From: Nocardioides caeni
GTDB lineage: Bacteria; Actinomycetota; Actinomycetes; Propionibacteriales; Nocardioidaceae
Length of the DNA: 64,000 nt
Direction: 5' to 3'
NCBI RefSeq assembly: GCF_004912195.1
Contig: NZ_STGW01000004.1
Coordinates: 274,809 to 338,808 of the forward strand
In this document: positions 53,039-61,739 of the stretch, piece after piece
How the letters are laid out: each line of letters starts with the position of its first letter
Numbering within the stretch: the first letter of the stretch is position 1
Made by a program: the position numbers and the translations under genes
Notes under the pieces: generated by a model
The model's input: the letters and a program-made list of their open reading frames with translations, nothing else
The model's database searches: none
Told to the model about the DNA's origin: nothing

Positions 53039-54868
53039 ATGCCAGTCGCACCCGCCACCCCGCCGTTCGACACGATCCTCCGCGGGGGCCTCTACTTCGA
53101 CGGCGAGGGCAACCGCGCTCAGGTCCGCGACGTCGGCATCCGCGACGGCCGCGTCGCGGCCGTGTCCGCGACTCCGCTCGACGCCACCGGCTGCCCCGAC
53201 GTCGTCGACGCGCAGGGCAAGTGGGTCGTCCCGGGCTTCGTGGACATCCACACCCATTACGACATCGAGGTGCTCGAGGGCCCGGCCCTGCTGGAGTCCC
53301 TTCGCCACGGCGTGACCACGGTGCTTCTCGGGTCGTGCTCGCTGTCGACGATCCACGTCGGCGGCGTCGATGCCGGGGACCTGTTCGGCCGGGTGGAGGC
53401 GATCCCCCGCATGCACGCGATCCGGGCGGTCGACGAGGCCCGCGACTGGAGCACCGCGCAGGAGTACGTCGCCGCGCTGGAGCGCCGCGCCCTGGGCCCC
53501 AACCTGGCGGCATTCATCGGGCACTCCGACATGCGCACCGCCACGATGGGCCTCGACCGGGCGACGCGTCCGGAGGTGCGCCCGACCGCTGCCGAGCAGC
53601 GGCGGATGGAGCAGATGCTGACCGAGGCGCTCGACGCCGGCTTCGTCGGCATGTCGGCCCAGCAGCTGCTCTTCGACAAGCTGGACGGTGACCGCTGCCG
53701 CTCGCGGACCCTGCCCTCGACGTACGCCAAGGGCCGCGAGATGCGCCGCCTGCGGCGGGTCCTGCGCGAGCGCGACCGCATCGTCCAGGCCGGACCGGAC
53801 GCCTCGCACCCGCACACGATCCTGCTCCAGGCGCTCGCCTCGATCGGCGGCTGGTTCCGCAAGCCACTGAAGACCTCGCTGCTCTCCGCGGCCGACATCA
53901 AGGCGATCCCGTTCGTCATCCACCTGATGCGGCTGCTCGCCGGCGTGGTCAACCGGCTCGGTGCCGACTTCCGCTGGCAGCACCTCCCGGTGCCCTTCGA
54001 GGTCTACGCCGACGGCATCGACCTGGTGATCTTCGAGGAGTTCGGATCGGGCGCGCAGGCGCTGCACCTGCAGGAGAAGGTCGCCCGCGACGAGCTGATG
54101 CGCGACCCGGCCTACCGCACGGCGTTCCGCAAGGACTACGAGTCGAAGTACGGCCCGCGGGTGTGGCACCGCGACTTCTTCGACGCCGAGATCGTCGCCT
54201 GCCCCGACCCGTCGGTCATCGGCAAGTCGTTCGGCCAGGTCGGCGTCGAGCGCGGAGGGCAGCACCCGGTCGACGCCTTCCTCGACCTCGTCGTCGAGCA
54301 CGGCACGGCGATCCGCTGGCGCACCACGATCTCCGGCCACCGCCCGGACGTGCTGCGCAAGATCGCCCAGGAGAAGGGCGTGCAGATGGGCTTCTCCGAC
54401 GCCGGCGCCCACCTGCGCAACATGGCGTTCTACAACTTCGGGTTGCGGCTGCTGAAGCACGCCCGCGACGCCGAGCGCGCGGGACGCCCGTTCCTGAGCG
54501 CCGAGCGGGCCGTGCACCGCCTGACCGGCGAGCTGGCCGAGTGGTACGGCATCGATGCGGGCCGGATCCGCGAGGGCGACCGCGCGGACGTCGTCGTGCT
54601 CGACCCCGAGCGGCTCGACGAGACGCTCGAGGACTACCACGAGGCGCCCGTGGCGGCCTACGACGGCATTCCGCGGATGGTGAACCGCAACGACGCGACG
54701 GTGACCCACGTCTACGTCGGCGGGCGGGCCGTGTGGCACGGCAGCGCCGTCACGCCGGCGGTGGGAGTCGATCGCACAGGCCGCTTCCTCACCTCGGGCG
54801 GCACCCACCGCGAGCCGTTGCCCGCCACCTCGGAGCGCGTGGCACCCGCAAATCAGACAGGTGTCTAG
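53039..54868 (+). CDS. amidohydrolase family protein (D-aminoacylase-like)
   Basis: 609 residues. The beta-sandwich start FDTILRGGLYFDGEGNRAQVRDVGIRDGRVAAV is followed by the metal motif GFVDIHTHYDIEV; later GVTTVLLGSCSL, GHSDMRTATMG and the C-terminal metal Asp in GFSDAGAHLRNMAF. Members include N-acyl-D-amino-acid deacylases, and uncharacterised ones are frequent in catabolic loci. ATG 53039 is preceded by TACCGT six bases upstream, so leaderless; ATG 53021 is the alternative. Confidence 0.9.
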   Translation: MPVAPATPPFDTILRGGLYFDGEGNRAQVRDVGIRDGRVAAVSATPLDATGCPDVVDAQGKWVVPGFVDIHTHYDIEVLEGPALLESLRHGVTTVLLGSCSLSTIHVGGVDAGDLFGRVEAIPRMHAIRAVDEARDWSTAQEYVAALERRALGPNLAAFIGHSDMRTATMGLDRATRPEVRPTAAEQRRMEQMLTEALDAGFVGMSAQQLLFDKLDGDRCRSRTLPSTYAKGREMRRLRRVLRERDRIVQAGPDASHPHTILLQALASIGGWFRKPLKTSLLSAADIKAIPFVIHLMRLLAGVVNRLGADFRWQHLPVPFEVYADGIDLVIFEEFGSGAQALHLQEKVARDELMRDPAYRTAFRKDYESKYGPRVWHRDFFDAEIVACPDPSVIGKSFGQVGVERGGQHPVDAFLDLVVEHGTAIRWRTTISGHRPDVLRKIAQEKGVQMGFSDAGAHLRNMAFYNFGLRLLKHARDAERAGRPFLSAERAVHRLTGELAEWYGIDAGRIREGDRADVVVLDPERLDETLEDYHEAPVAAYDGIPRMVNRNDATVTHVYVGGRAVWHGSAVTPAVGVDRTGRFLTSGGTHREPLPATSERVAPANQTGV

Positions 54869-54891
54869 CGAAAACCTAGAACACGTTCTAG
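54855..54891. promoter_or_regulatory. paired operators upstream of the LLM oxidoreductase
   Basis: AGACA-GG-TGTCT at 54855-54866 spans the amidohydrolase stop. CTAGAAC-AC-GTTCTAG at 54876-54891 is a perfect 7-2-7 palindrome identical in form to KstR boxes. The gene begins at 54947. Confidence 0.7.
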
Positions 54892-54936
54892 TCTCGATAC
54901 ACCCCGCTCGTTCCTCGCGGGGCACTCGACTACCGA
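54891..54936. repeat. half copy of the dispersed repeat (R3)
   Basis: GTCTCGATAC followed by CGCTCGTTCCTCGCGG and CACTCGACTACC; on the minus strand this matches the left half of R1 and R2. It lies between the operators and the ribosome site (GAAGGA) of the LLM gene, in its 5' leader. Confidence 0.7.
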
Positions 54937-54946
54937 AGGAACGCGC

Positions 54947-55795
54947 ATGCGCAACGGGATCGTCCTCTTCACCTCCGACCGCGGCATCACGCCGGCCACC
55001 CTCGCGAAGGCGGCCGAGGAGCGTGGGTTCGACACGATCTACGTCCCCGAGCACACGCACATCCCCGTGCGCCGCGACGCGCTGCACCCGACCGGCGGCG
55101 AGGAGCTGCCCGACGACCGCTACCTGCGCACCCTCGACCCGTGGGTCTCGCTGGCGACGTGCGCGGCGGTGACCGAGCGGATCGGGCTGTCCACCGCGGT
55201 CTGCCTGCCGGTCGAGTCCGACCCGATCACCCTCGCCAAGACGCTCGCCACGCTCGACCACCTCTCCGGCGGCCGGGTCACCATCGGCGCCGGCTTCGGC
55301 TGGAACACCGACGAGCTCACCGACCACCACGTCCCGGCCGGCAAGCGCCGCACGGTCCTCAAGGAGTACCTCGAGGCGATGCGCGCCCTGTGGACCGAGG
55401 AGGAGGCGTCGTACGACGGGGAGTTCGTCTCCTTCGGACCGTCCTGGGCCTACCCCAAGCCCCCGCAGGGCCGGATCCCGGTCATCATCGGCGCCGGCGC
55501 AGGCCCCCAGACGTTCGACTGGATCGCGCGGAACGCCGACGGCTGGATGACCACCCCGACCACCAGCGACGTCGCCGCCAACGCCGACAAGCTGCGCAAG
55601 GCCTGGGCCGACGCCGGCCGCGAGGGCCAGCCCGACGTGCGGATCCTCGTCGCCAAGCGGCCGGAGGAGAGCGACTTCGCCGACTGGATGAGCGCCGGCG
55701 CGTCCGAGCTGATCTGGGGCGTCCCCGACGCCGACGAGGCCAAGGTCCTCACCTACCTCGACAAGATGGCCGCACGGCTCGGGCTCTCGGCCTGA
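54947..55795 (+). CDS. LLM-class F420-dependent oxidoreductase
   Basis: 282 residues, TIM-barrel of the luciferase-like group: RNGIVLFTSDRGITPATLAKAAEERGFDTIYVPEHTHIP, TLDPWVSLATCAAVTERIGLSTAV, GGRVTIGAGFGWNTDEL and IPVIIGAGAGPQTFDW. Such enzymes use coenzyme F420 and are typical of actinobacteria (steroid, quinone, and lipid reductions). AAGGA seven bases before ATG. Directly followed by the next gene after 1 nt. Confidence 0.93.
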   Translation: MRNGIVLFTSDRGITPATLAKAAEERGFDTIYVPEHTHIPVRRDALHPTGGEELPDDRYLRTLDPWVSLATCAAVTERIGLSTAVCLPVESDPITLAKTLATLDHLSGGRVTIGAGFGWNTDELTDHHVPAGKRRTVLKEYLEAMRALWTEEEASYDGEFVSFGPSWAYPKPPQGRIPVIIGAGAGPQTFDWIARNADGWMTTPTTSDVAANADKLRKAWADAGREGQPDVRILVAKRPEESDFADWMSAGASELIWGVPDADEAKVLTYLDKMAARLGLSA

Positions 55796-55796
55796 C

Positions 55797-57050
55797 ATGA
55801 CCAGTCGGTACGACGCCCTCAGCCGCGACGAGCTCGCCACCCTGCTGCCCGAGCTGCTGCTGATCGGTCAGCTGATCGACCGCTCCGGCATGGCGTGGTG
55901 CATCTCCGCGTTCGGCCGCGAGGAGATGCTGCAGATCGCGATCGAGGAGTGGGCGGCGGCGTCGCCGATCTACACCCGCCGGATGCAGCGGGCGCTGGGC
56001 TATGCGCCCGAGGTCGAGGGCCAGGGTGACGTCGTCACGATCTTCAAGGGCCTCCAGCTCGACATCGGCGCTCCCCCGCAGTTCATGGACTTCCGCTACA
56101 CCGTCCACGACCCGTGGCACGGCGAGTTCCACCTCGACCACTGCGGCGCGCTGATGGACGTCGAGCCGATGGGCGAGGACTACGTGCGCGGCATGTGCCA
56201 CGACATCGAGGACCCGACCTTCGACGCCACCGCGATCGCGACCAACCCGCACACGCAGATCCGGCCGATCCACCGGCCCCCGCGGATGCCGGTCGACCGC
56301 AACCCGCACTGCGCGTGGACGGTCATCATCGACCAGGCCTACGAGGTGCCCGAGCCGGTCCCCGCGCTCGCCGTCAACGAGCGCTCGCGCGCCGCGACGC
56401 TCGAGCTCGCGCCGATCGACGCGTCCGACGAGGGGCTGGCCGACTACTCCGGCCCGCTGCTCTCCGACCTCGACTTCGCAGCCTTCTCGAAGTCCGCGCT
56501 CGTCCGGATGGCCGACGAGGTCTGCCTGCAGATGCACCTGCTCGACCGGGCCTTCGCGCTCGCCGTCGCCGACCGCGCCGAGACCGACGACGACCTCCTC
56601 GCGATCCGCCGCAAGCAGCTCGTCGGCCTCGCCGGCATCGCCGGCGAGCGGCTCGCCCGGGCGCTGGGCCTCACCGGCTCCGCCGATCCCGTCGCCGACG
56701 CCGTCCGGCTCCTCGCCGTCCACCCGCTGCTCAACCCGGCCGCCTACGTCTCCGCGGACCTCGGGGCCGCCAGCGTCGTGGTGCGGCCCGGCCCCGCGCA
56801 CGAGGACGAGGCCTGGATCTCCCTCTGCGGGCCCGAGTGGACCGCCGCCCTGCAGGCGGCCGTCCGCGCGCTCGACGCCCGCCTGGACGTCGACGTGCGC
56901 GGCGGTGACGGCTCCGGCGAGTGGCTCCTGTCCGTCGTACTGCGTGAGGAGGCGGCGCCCGAGGCCAGCGAGGTCGCCGTCACGAAGTTCAGCACCGGCG
57001 CGGCCTTCGAGTTCCAGCCCCGCAAGTCGATCCCGATCACGCCGGTCTGA
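55797..57050 (+). CDS. conserved-looking protein of unknown function
   Basis: 417 residues. I do not recognise the family. It starts MTSRYDALSRDELATLLPELLLIGQLIDRSG; the middle holds a His/Cys-rich stretch (DPWHGEFHLDHCGALMDVEP and RGMCHDIEDP, then NPHTQIRPIHRPP) that could bind a metal. The C-terminal 130 residues are a different domain with beta character. It follows the LLM gene by 1 nt and is presumably co-transcribed, so may act in the same pathway. Confidence 0.75.
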   Translation: MTSRYDALSRDELATLLPELLLIGQLIDRSGMAWCISAFGREEMLQIAIEEWAAASPIYTRRMQRALGYAPEVEGQGDVVTIFKGLQLDIGAPPQFMDFRYTVHDPWHGEFHLDHCGALMDVEPMGEDYVRGMCHDIEDPTFDATAIATNPHTQIRPIHRPPRMPVDRNPHCAWTVIIDQAYEVPEPVPALAVNERSRAATLELAPIDASDEGLADYSGPLLSDLDFAAFSKSALVRMADEVCLQMHLLDRAFALAVADRAETDDDLLAIRRKQLVGLAGIAGERLARALGLTGSADPVADAVRLLAVHPLLNPAAYVSADLGAASVVVRPGPAHEDEAWISLCGPEWTAALQAAVRALDARLDVDVRGGDGSGEWLLSVVLREEAAPEASEVAVTKFSTGAAFEFQPRKSIPITPV

Positions 57051-57074
57051 GGTTGGGCGCGCCCGGCCCGTGGC

Positions 57075-57166
57075 GGATTCACCACGGTATGTAGGCGAGT
57101 TGCCGGTTCCCCTGCCGAGTTCCACACGGGAAGTGGCCACTCAGCTACATACCGTGGTGAATCCGA
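57075..57166. repeat. covarying hairpin element, copy 1 (downstream of ychJ)
   Basis: Perfect 21-bp arms starting CGGATTCACCACGGTATG at 57075-57095 and 57146-57166, with a 50-nt middle that has its own small stem (TTCC/GGAA). It sits between convergent genes (unknown protein and YchJ) and may terminate both. Confidence 0.85.
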
Positions 57167-57178
57167 CCCGCCCGCCGA

Positions 57179-57565
57179 TCACTCAGCAGCGACATAGACC
57201 CACTTGCCCGCCCGTCGCTCGAAGGTCGAACGCTCGCGCAGCTCACCCGGTCCGTCCGCACCGGCGAAGCGGGCCACGAACTCGACGATCCCTGTGTCAT
57301 CCGAGACCCCGCCACCCACGACCTCCACCACGTCGAGCCCCGTCCACGACAGCTCGCTGTCCGGTGACGTGTCATCGGGACGGTACGCCGGATGCCAGGT
57401 CCTGAAGAGGTGGTCGGCCCCGAGCCGCCCGCCCACCACGTGGGCGCTGTAGCGGCTCCGCATCAACTCCGCGGCCGTCTCCGCAAAGCGAGTACGACGA
57501 TGCAGCGGCGCGCAGCAGGCGTCGTACGACGGGCCCCCGCAGGGGCATGCGGCGGTCGGCGTCAC
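57179..57565 (-). CDS. YchJ-like protein with SEC-C motif
   Basis: 128 residues. The N-terminal SEC-C zinc motif is CPCGGPSYDACCAPLH, followed by the YchJ/UPF0225 domain: ELMRSRYSAHVVGGRLGADHLFRTWHPAYRP, an NTF2-like fold. Function unknown; in other bacteria linked to ribosome or secretion. GTG start with TAGTCT six bases upstream (leaderless). Flanked on both sides by related hairpin repeats. Confidence 0.88.
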   Translation of the reverse strand: MTPTAACPCGGPSYDACCAPLHRRTRFAETAAELMRSRYSAHVVGGRLGADHLFRTWHPAYRPDDTSPDSELSWTGLDVVEVVGGGVSDDTGIVEFVARFAGADGPGELRERSTFERRAGKWVYVAAE

Positions 57566-57581
57566 GCCGTGAGACTAGCTC

Positions 57582-57679
57582 GCTCGGATTCATCACGGTA
57601 TGTGGATGAACGGCTACTCCCCGCGATGAACTCCGCACAGGAGGTGGCAATTCGCCTACATACCGTGATGAATCCGAGC
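57582..57679. repeat. covarying hairpin element, copy 2 (upstream of ychJ)
   Basis: Perfect 22-bp arms starting GCTCGGATTCATCACGG (57582-57603 and 57658-57679) with a middle carrying a CTCC/GGAG stem. Arms match copy 1 except for paired changes (CACC...GGTG to CATC...GATG). It follows the stop of the SDR gene (57695) and precedes ychJ's start. Confidence 0.85.
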
Positions 57680-57694
57680 CGACGCCGCCAGAAG

Positions 57695-58453
57695 CTACGC
57701 CTTCGTCGGGATGTGGTTGATCGTCCCGCCGTCGACGACGAACTCGGAGCCGGTGGCGAAGGAGGACTCGTCGGAGGCGAGGAACACCACGAACGCCGCG
57801 ACCTCCTCGACCTTGCCGGGGCGGCCGAGCGGGATCGGGATGAGGTCCTCGGGCATCTGGTCGGTGGCGGGGGTGCTGATCCGGCCGGGGTGCAGCGAGT
57901 TGACCCGGATGCCGTGGGGCGCGAGCTCCATCGCCGCGGACTTGGTCAGGCCGGTGAGGCCCCACTTGGAGGCGACGTAGCCGTGCGCCCACGGGGTGCC
58001 GCGCAGGCCCTCGATGGAGGAGGTGTTGATGATCGACCCGCCGCCGGCGGCGATGATCGCGTCGGTCGAGGCGCGCATGCCGAGGAACGGGCCGGTGAGG
58101 TTGACGTCGAGCATCTCCTGCCACAGCGCGCGCTTGTAGCGCTGCAGCATGCCGCCGTTGAAGATGCCGGCGTTGTTGAAGAGCACGTTGAGCTTGCCGA
58201 ACTCCTCGACCGCGAGCGCGACGGCGGCGCGCCAGTCCTCGTCGCTGGTGACGTCGAGGTGGACGTAGCGCGCCACGTCGCCCTGATCGCCGTACTCGGC
58301 GTTGAGCTCGTCCGCCAGCGCCGTGCCCTCGTCGTCCAGGACGTCGCCGATGACGACCTTCGCGCCCTCGGCGACCAGCATGCGCGCGCTGGCGCCGCCG
58401 ATGTTGCGGGCACCGCCCGAGATCAGGACGACCTTGTCGTCGCAGCGTCCCAT
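57695..58453 (-). CDS. SDR family NAD(P)-dependent oxidoreductase
   Basis: 252 residues: [43 protein letters not shown], Ser in [10 protein letters not shown], Tyr/Lys in [11 protein letters not shown]-terminus [14 protein letters not shown]. Variation in the cofactor loop (GGARNIGG) fits a 3-alpha/20-beta-hydroxysteroid dehydrogenase-like subgroup. Eight nt downstream of the DapB-like gene, same operon. Confidence 0.92.
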   Translation of the reverse strand: MGRCDDKVVLISGGARNIGGASARMLVAEGAKVVIGDVLDDEGTALADELNAEYGDQGDVARYVHLDVTSDEDWRAAVALAVEEFGKLNVLFNNAGIFNGGMLQRYKRALWQEMLDVNLTGPFLGMRASTDAIIAAGGGSIINTSSIEGLRGTPWAHGYVASKWGLTGLTKSAAMELAPHGIRVNSLHPGRISTPATDQMPEDLIPIPLGRPGKVEEVAAFVVFLASDESSFATGSEFVVDGGTINHIPTKA

Positions 58454-58461
58454 CAGTTCAC

Positions 58462-59559
58462 TCACTTCTTGTCGAGGGTGGTGGCGAAGATCCCCTTCGC
58501 CGTGGTGATCGGCAGGTCGAGCGTCGTACGCAGCCCGGGGGCGGCGGCGACCACGTCGGGGATCACGTTGACCACGCGGCCGGCGCCGAGCGCGATCGCC
58601 GCGTAGTTGTGGTCGCCCTTGCGGCTGGTGGGGCACACGTCGACGACGTACGACGGCTCGCCGGTGATCTCCACGCGATAGCTGCCGCCCTCCTGGGCCG
58701 CCTGGGGCCAGTCGGGTCGGAGGTCGGGGCGCAGGCGGGTGGTGTGGTCGACGACCAGCACCTCCTTGCCGCCCACGATGCCGGTGATCTTGAAGCGCAC
58801 CGCGGCCACACCACCCTTGGGGATGGTGCCGACGGCGACGTCGAAGTCCTCCGGCGCGGGCTCCTGCTCGAACCACTCGGTGATCTCGTCGAGCTCGAGG
58901 CCGAAGCCCTTGGCCATCAGCCGCAGCGAGACGCCCCACGCGGAGGCGAGCATGCCGGGCTTGAAGAGCATCGGCAGGTCCTCGCCGACGGGACGGCCGA
59001 AGCCCATCACGTCGAACATGACCGGCGCGCCGTCGTAGGTCGCATAGTCGGCGATCTCGTAGCAGCGCACCTGCTCAATGCTCTGGCAGGTGCTCGCGAC
59101 GGCGAACGGCAGGACGTCGTTGGCCCAGCCCGGGTCGACGCCGCTGACGAAGAGGCTGACGCCGTGCTCGCGGCACAGCTCCTCGTAGGGGTCGATCATC
59201 GCGTCGGGCAGCAGGCCCCACGGATAGAGGAGCGGGACCGGCGACGTCGCCACGACGTTGGCCCCGGCCGCGAGGCAGGTCTTGATGTCCTCGAGCGCCT
59301 CGAAGAAGCGGGTCTCGGCGAGCGCGCAGTAGACGACGCAGTCGGGCTTCGTCGCGGCCAGCGCGGCGGCCAGGTCGTCCGTGGCGGCGATGCCGGTGAC
59401 GGCACCGTCGACGCCGGCCAGCGCCCCGGCATCGCGGCCGACCTTGTCCGCCGTACTCGTGACGAGACCGACCAGCTCGAAGCGGGGGTCCTCGATCAGC
59501 TGACCGAGCGCGATCCTCCCGACGTTGCCGGTGGCGACATGGAGTACGCGAATGGGCAT
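58462..59559 (-). CDS. NAD(P)H-binding DapB-like (dihydrodipicolinate reductase N-terminal) protein
   Basis: 365 residues: RVLHVATGNVGRIALGQLIEDPRFELVGLVTSTADKVGRDAG at the N-terminus (nucleotide-binding, GNVGR), VVYCALAETRF, and the C-terminal substrate domain. Similar proteins in actinobacterial catabolic loci are annotated as NAD(P)H-dependent amine dehydrogenase family, function unproven. ATG 59559; its promoter overlaps paired operators at 59583-59614. Confidence 0.85.
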   Translation of the reverse strand: MPIRVLHVATGNVGRIALGQLIEDPRFELVGLVTSTADKVGRDAGALAGVDGAVTGIAATDDLAAALAATKPDCVVYCALAETRFFEALEDIKTCLAAGANVVATSPVPLLYPWGLLPDAMIDPYEELCREHGVSLFVSGVDPGWANDVLPFAVASTCQSIEQVRCYEIADYATYDGAPVMFDVMGFGRPVGEDLPMLFKPGMLASAWGVSLRLMAKGFGLELDEITEWFEQEPAPEDFDVAVGTIPKGGVAAVRFKITGIVGGKEVLVVDHTTRLRPDLRPDWPQAAQEGGSYRVEITGEPSYVVDVCPTSRKGDHNYAAIALGAGRVVNVIPDVVAAAPGLRTTLDLPITTAKGIFATTLDKK

Positions 59560-59582
59560 GGGGTTCCCTTGCAGCCGAAGAA

Positions 59583-59614
59583 CTGGACAGGTGTCCAGAT
59601 TAGAACGTGTTCCA
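59583..59614. promoter_or_regulatory. paired operators upstream of the DapB-like gene
   Basis: CTGGACA-GG-TGTCCAG at 59583-59598 (perfect 7-2-7) and TAGAAC-GT-GTTCCA at 59601-59614, 24 to 55 nt from the ATG of the minus-strand gene. Same two motifs as at 52942 and 54855. Confidence 0.7.
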
Positions 59615-59788
59615 GATTTCGCGCAAGGTCCTTGGCGCACCTCGACCACCGGACGGAAAACTGCAAGGTCTCCTCCCCCGCCGACTCCTACCCGTGTCCC
59701 CCGTCCGAGCCGACCCGATGTGATGAGAAGAGAGGGCCGATGTCCCCGTGCCGCGACGCCCGCCCCTGCCGCGCCCTACGATCTCGCC

Positions 59789-61513
59789 ATGACCTCGGCC
59801 GAGCTCCCGGACGCGGACCTGGTCGCGGGCGTGCTGGCCGGCGACCGGTCGGCGTTCGCGGGGATCTACGAGAAGTACGCCGACCGGCTCTTCGACTTCG
59901 CGCACTCCATGACCCGCAACCGGGAGGAGGCCGCGGATGCCGTCGCGGACTCCTTCGTGGTGATGGCCGAGAAGGTCGGCCAGCTGCGCGACGCCTCGCG
60001 CCTGCGGCCGTGGCTCTATTCGGTGGTCCGCAACGAGTGCCTACGCACCCTGCGCGCCCGGGCGCGGGTCGCGCACGACGACGAATGGCTCGAGGCCATG
60101 CCTGACCAGGGCAACGGACCCGAGCAGCAGGTCGAGCAGGAAGCCGTCCAGGCCGAGCTGCAGGCGCTGGTGTGGGATGCGATCGAGGGGCTCAACGACC
60201 GCGACCGCGCCCTGCTGGACCTGCACCTGCGCCAGGGGCTCGAGGGCCCCGACCTGGCGGCGGCGATGGACGTCACCACTGCCAACTCCTACGTCATGCT
60301 CAGCCGCGCCCGCGACCAGGTCGAGCGGGCCCTCGGGGCGCTGCTCATCGCCCGCCGCGGCAGCGACGACTGCGAGGAGCTGGCCGCGCTGCTGTCGGAT
60401 TGGGACGGCACGTTCTCCCCCCTCATCCGCAAGCGCGTCGCGCGCCACATCGACGGCTGCGAGACCTGCGAGAGCCGCCGCAAGCTGATGATCAGCCCGC
60501 TGGCGCTGCTGGCCGGCGTACCCGCCATGGCAGCACCGGCCGCCCTCAAGGACCGGGTCCTCGACGACCCGCGGCTGGTCGGCTTCTACTCCGACGGCCC
60601 GACGGTGGGCGGGCCCCTCCCGTCCGGCGGTACGACGGAGGCGACCCGCGCGCGCCTGCGCCCACCGCTGGTCGCGCTGATCGTGGCGCTCGTCGTCCTC
60701 GGCGGCTGGGCGACCGTGTCCTGCTGGCCGGACGGCACCGACGACACGGTGGCGATCGACGCCGGCACCACACCGTCGTCGCAGACGCCCGCCACCAACC
60801 TCCCGCCCGCGACGCAGACCACCCCGTCGGGCTCGCCGAGCGAGGTGGCCCAGCCGTCCGGCGACCCGACCGCCACCGAGGGGACGACGGACGCCACCTC
60901 GGACGCGCCGACGATCGCCGCTCCGGGCGAGCTGACCGTCTCGACGCGCACGGTCGACCTGGGCCGCTCCGACAGCGCCCGGACGATCACCGTCGGCAAC
61001 GCCGGCGGCACCGCGCTGGACTTCACGACCGAGTCCCGCACGTCGTGGCTGTCGATCGGCCCCGGCGGCTCACTCGACCCCGAGTCGAGCCGCGGGCTGC
61101 AGATCACCGCGTCCCGCTCCGGGTTGTCGGAGGGCCCGCACGAGGGCACCGTGGCCGTCTCGTGGTCGGGCGGCACCGTCGTGATCACGGTCCGGCTCAC
61201 CGTCAACCGACCGCCGACGATCGGCACGATCACCAGGACGATCTCGGGAGACGACTGCACGAGCGCAGGGCGGATCGTCTCCGTGTCAGCGATGGCGAAC
61301 GACGGCACCGGCCTCGCGTCGGTCAGGTTCTCGTGGAACGGCCCGGGCCCGGAGGACGGCGCCAAGGCTGGTGCGCGCTCCGGCTCCAGCTGGAGTGCCA
61401 ACCTCGGCCGGCTCGCCTGGGGCGACTACACCCTGACGGTCACGGCTCGCGACAACTTCGGTGCGACGACCACGAAGAAGACCACCTTCACCGTCGACCC
61501 CTGCCCCGGCTGA
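59789..61513 (+). CDS. ECF sigma factor fused to zinc-finger, membrane span and extracellular domains
   Basis: 574 residues. Sigma region 2: DADLVAGVLAGDRSAFAGIYEKYADRLFDFAHSMTRN (about 8-85) with RPWLYSVVRNECLRTLR; region 4 about 125-185 (LNDRDRALLDLHLRQGLEGPDLAAAMDVTTANSYVMLSRAR). Then His220/Cys224/Cys227 (HIDGCETC), part of an anti-sigma-type zinc motif. A membrane span (LVALIVALVVLGGW, about 293-307), a Thr/Pro linker, a BACON-like domain (about 375-460) and an Ig-like domain to the end. One polypeptide thus contains sigma factor, inhibitor-like motif and sensor. Leaderless: TACGAT six bases before the ATG. Confidence 0.88.
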   Translation: MTSAELPDADLVAGVLAGDRSAFAGIYEKYADRLFDFAHSMTRNREEAADAVADSFVVMAEKVGQLRDASRLRPWLYSVVRNECLRTLRARARVAHDDEWLEAMPDQGNGPEQQVEQEAVQAELQALVWDAIEGLNDRDRALLDLHLRQGLEGPDLAAAMDVTTANSYVMLSRARDQVERALGALLIARRGSDDCEELAALLSDWDGTFSPLIRKRVARHIDGCETCESRRKLMISPLALLAGVPAMAAPAALKDRVLDDPRLVGFYSDGPTVGGPLPSGGTTEATRARLRPPLVALIVALVVLGGWATVSCWPDGTDDTVAIDAGTTPSSQTPATNLPPATQTTPSGSPSEVAQPSGDPTATEGTTDATSDAPTIAAPGELTVSTRTVDLGRSDSARTITVGNAGGTALDFTTESRTSWLSIGPGGSLDPESSRGLQITASRSGLSEGPHEGTVAVSWSGGTVVITVRLTVNRPPTIGTITRTISGDDCTSAGRIVSVSAMANDGTGLASVRFSWNGPGPEDGAKAGARSGSSWSANLGRLAWGDYTLTVTARDNFGATTTKKTTFTVDPCPG

Positions 61514-61522
61514 CCCCCTCGG

Positions 61523-61656
61523 TCGTCGAGTAGTCCGCGAGGAACGAGCGGACGTATCGAGACGTGGTGCGATGGTGCTGGGGCCGGCCCGGTCCGGTGC
61601 CATGGCTGCGGGCGTCTCGATACGCAGCTCGCTGGCGCTCGCCAGCTACTCGACGA
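61523..61656. repeat. dispersed inverted repeat (copy R2)
   Basis: Outer arms TCGTCGAGTAG (61523-61533) and CTACTCGACGA (61646-61656), with inner GTATCGAGACG and CGTCTCGATAC arms; very similar to R1 along its length. A further half arm (CTCCTCGACGAGCG) follows at about 61676. Confidence 0.8.
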
Positions 61657-61739
61657 ACGAGGGGCGGCTCGCCTGCTCCTCGACGAGCGAAAGACCGGCA
61701 AAAGCTGCAAGGTCCCGCAGCTCCGCGACTCCTACGGAC

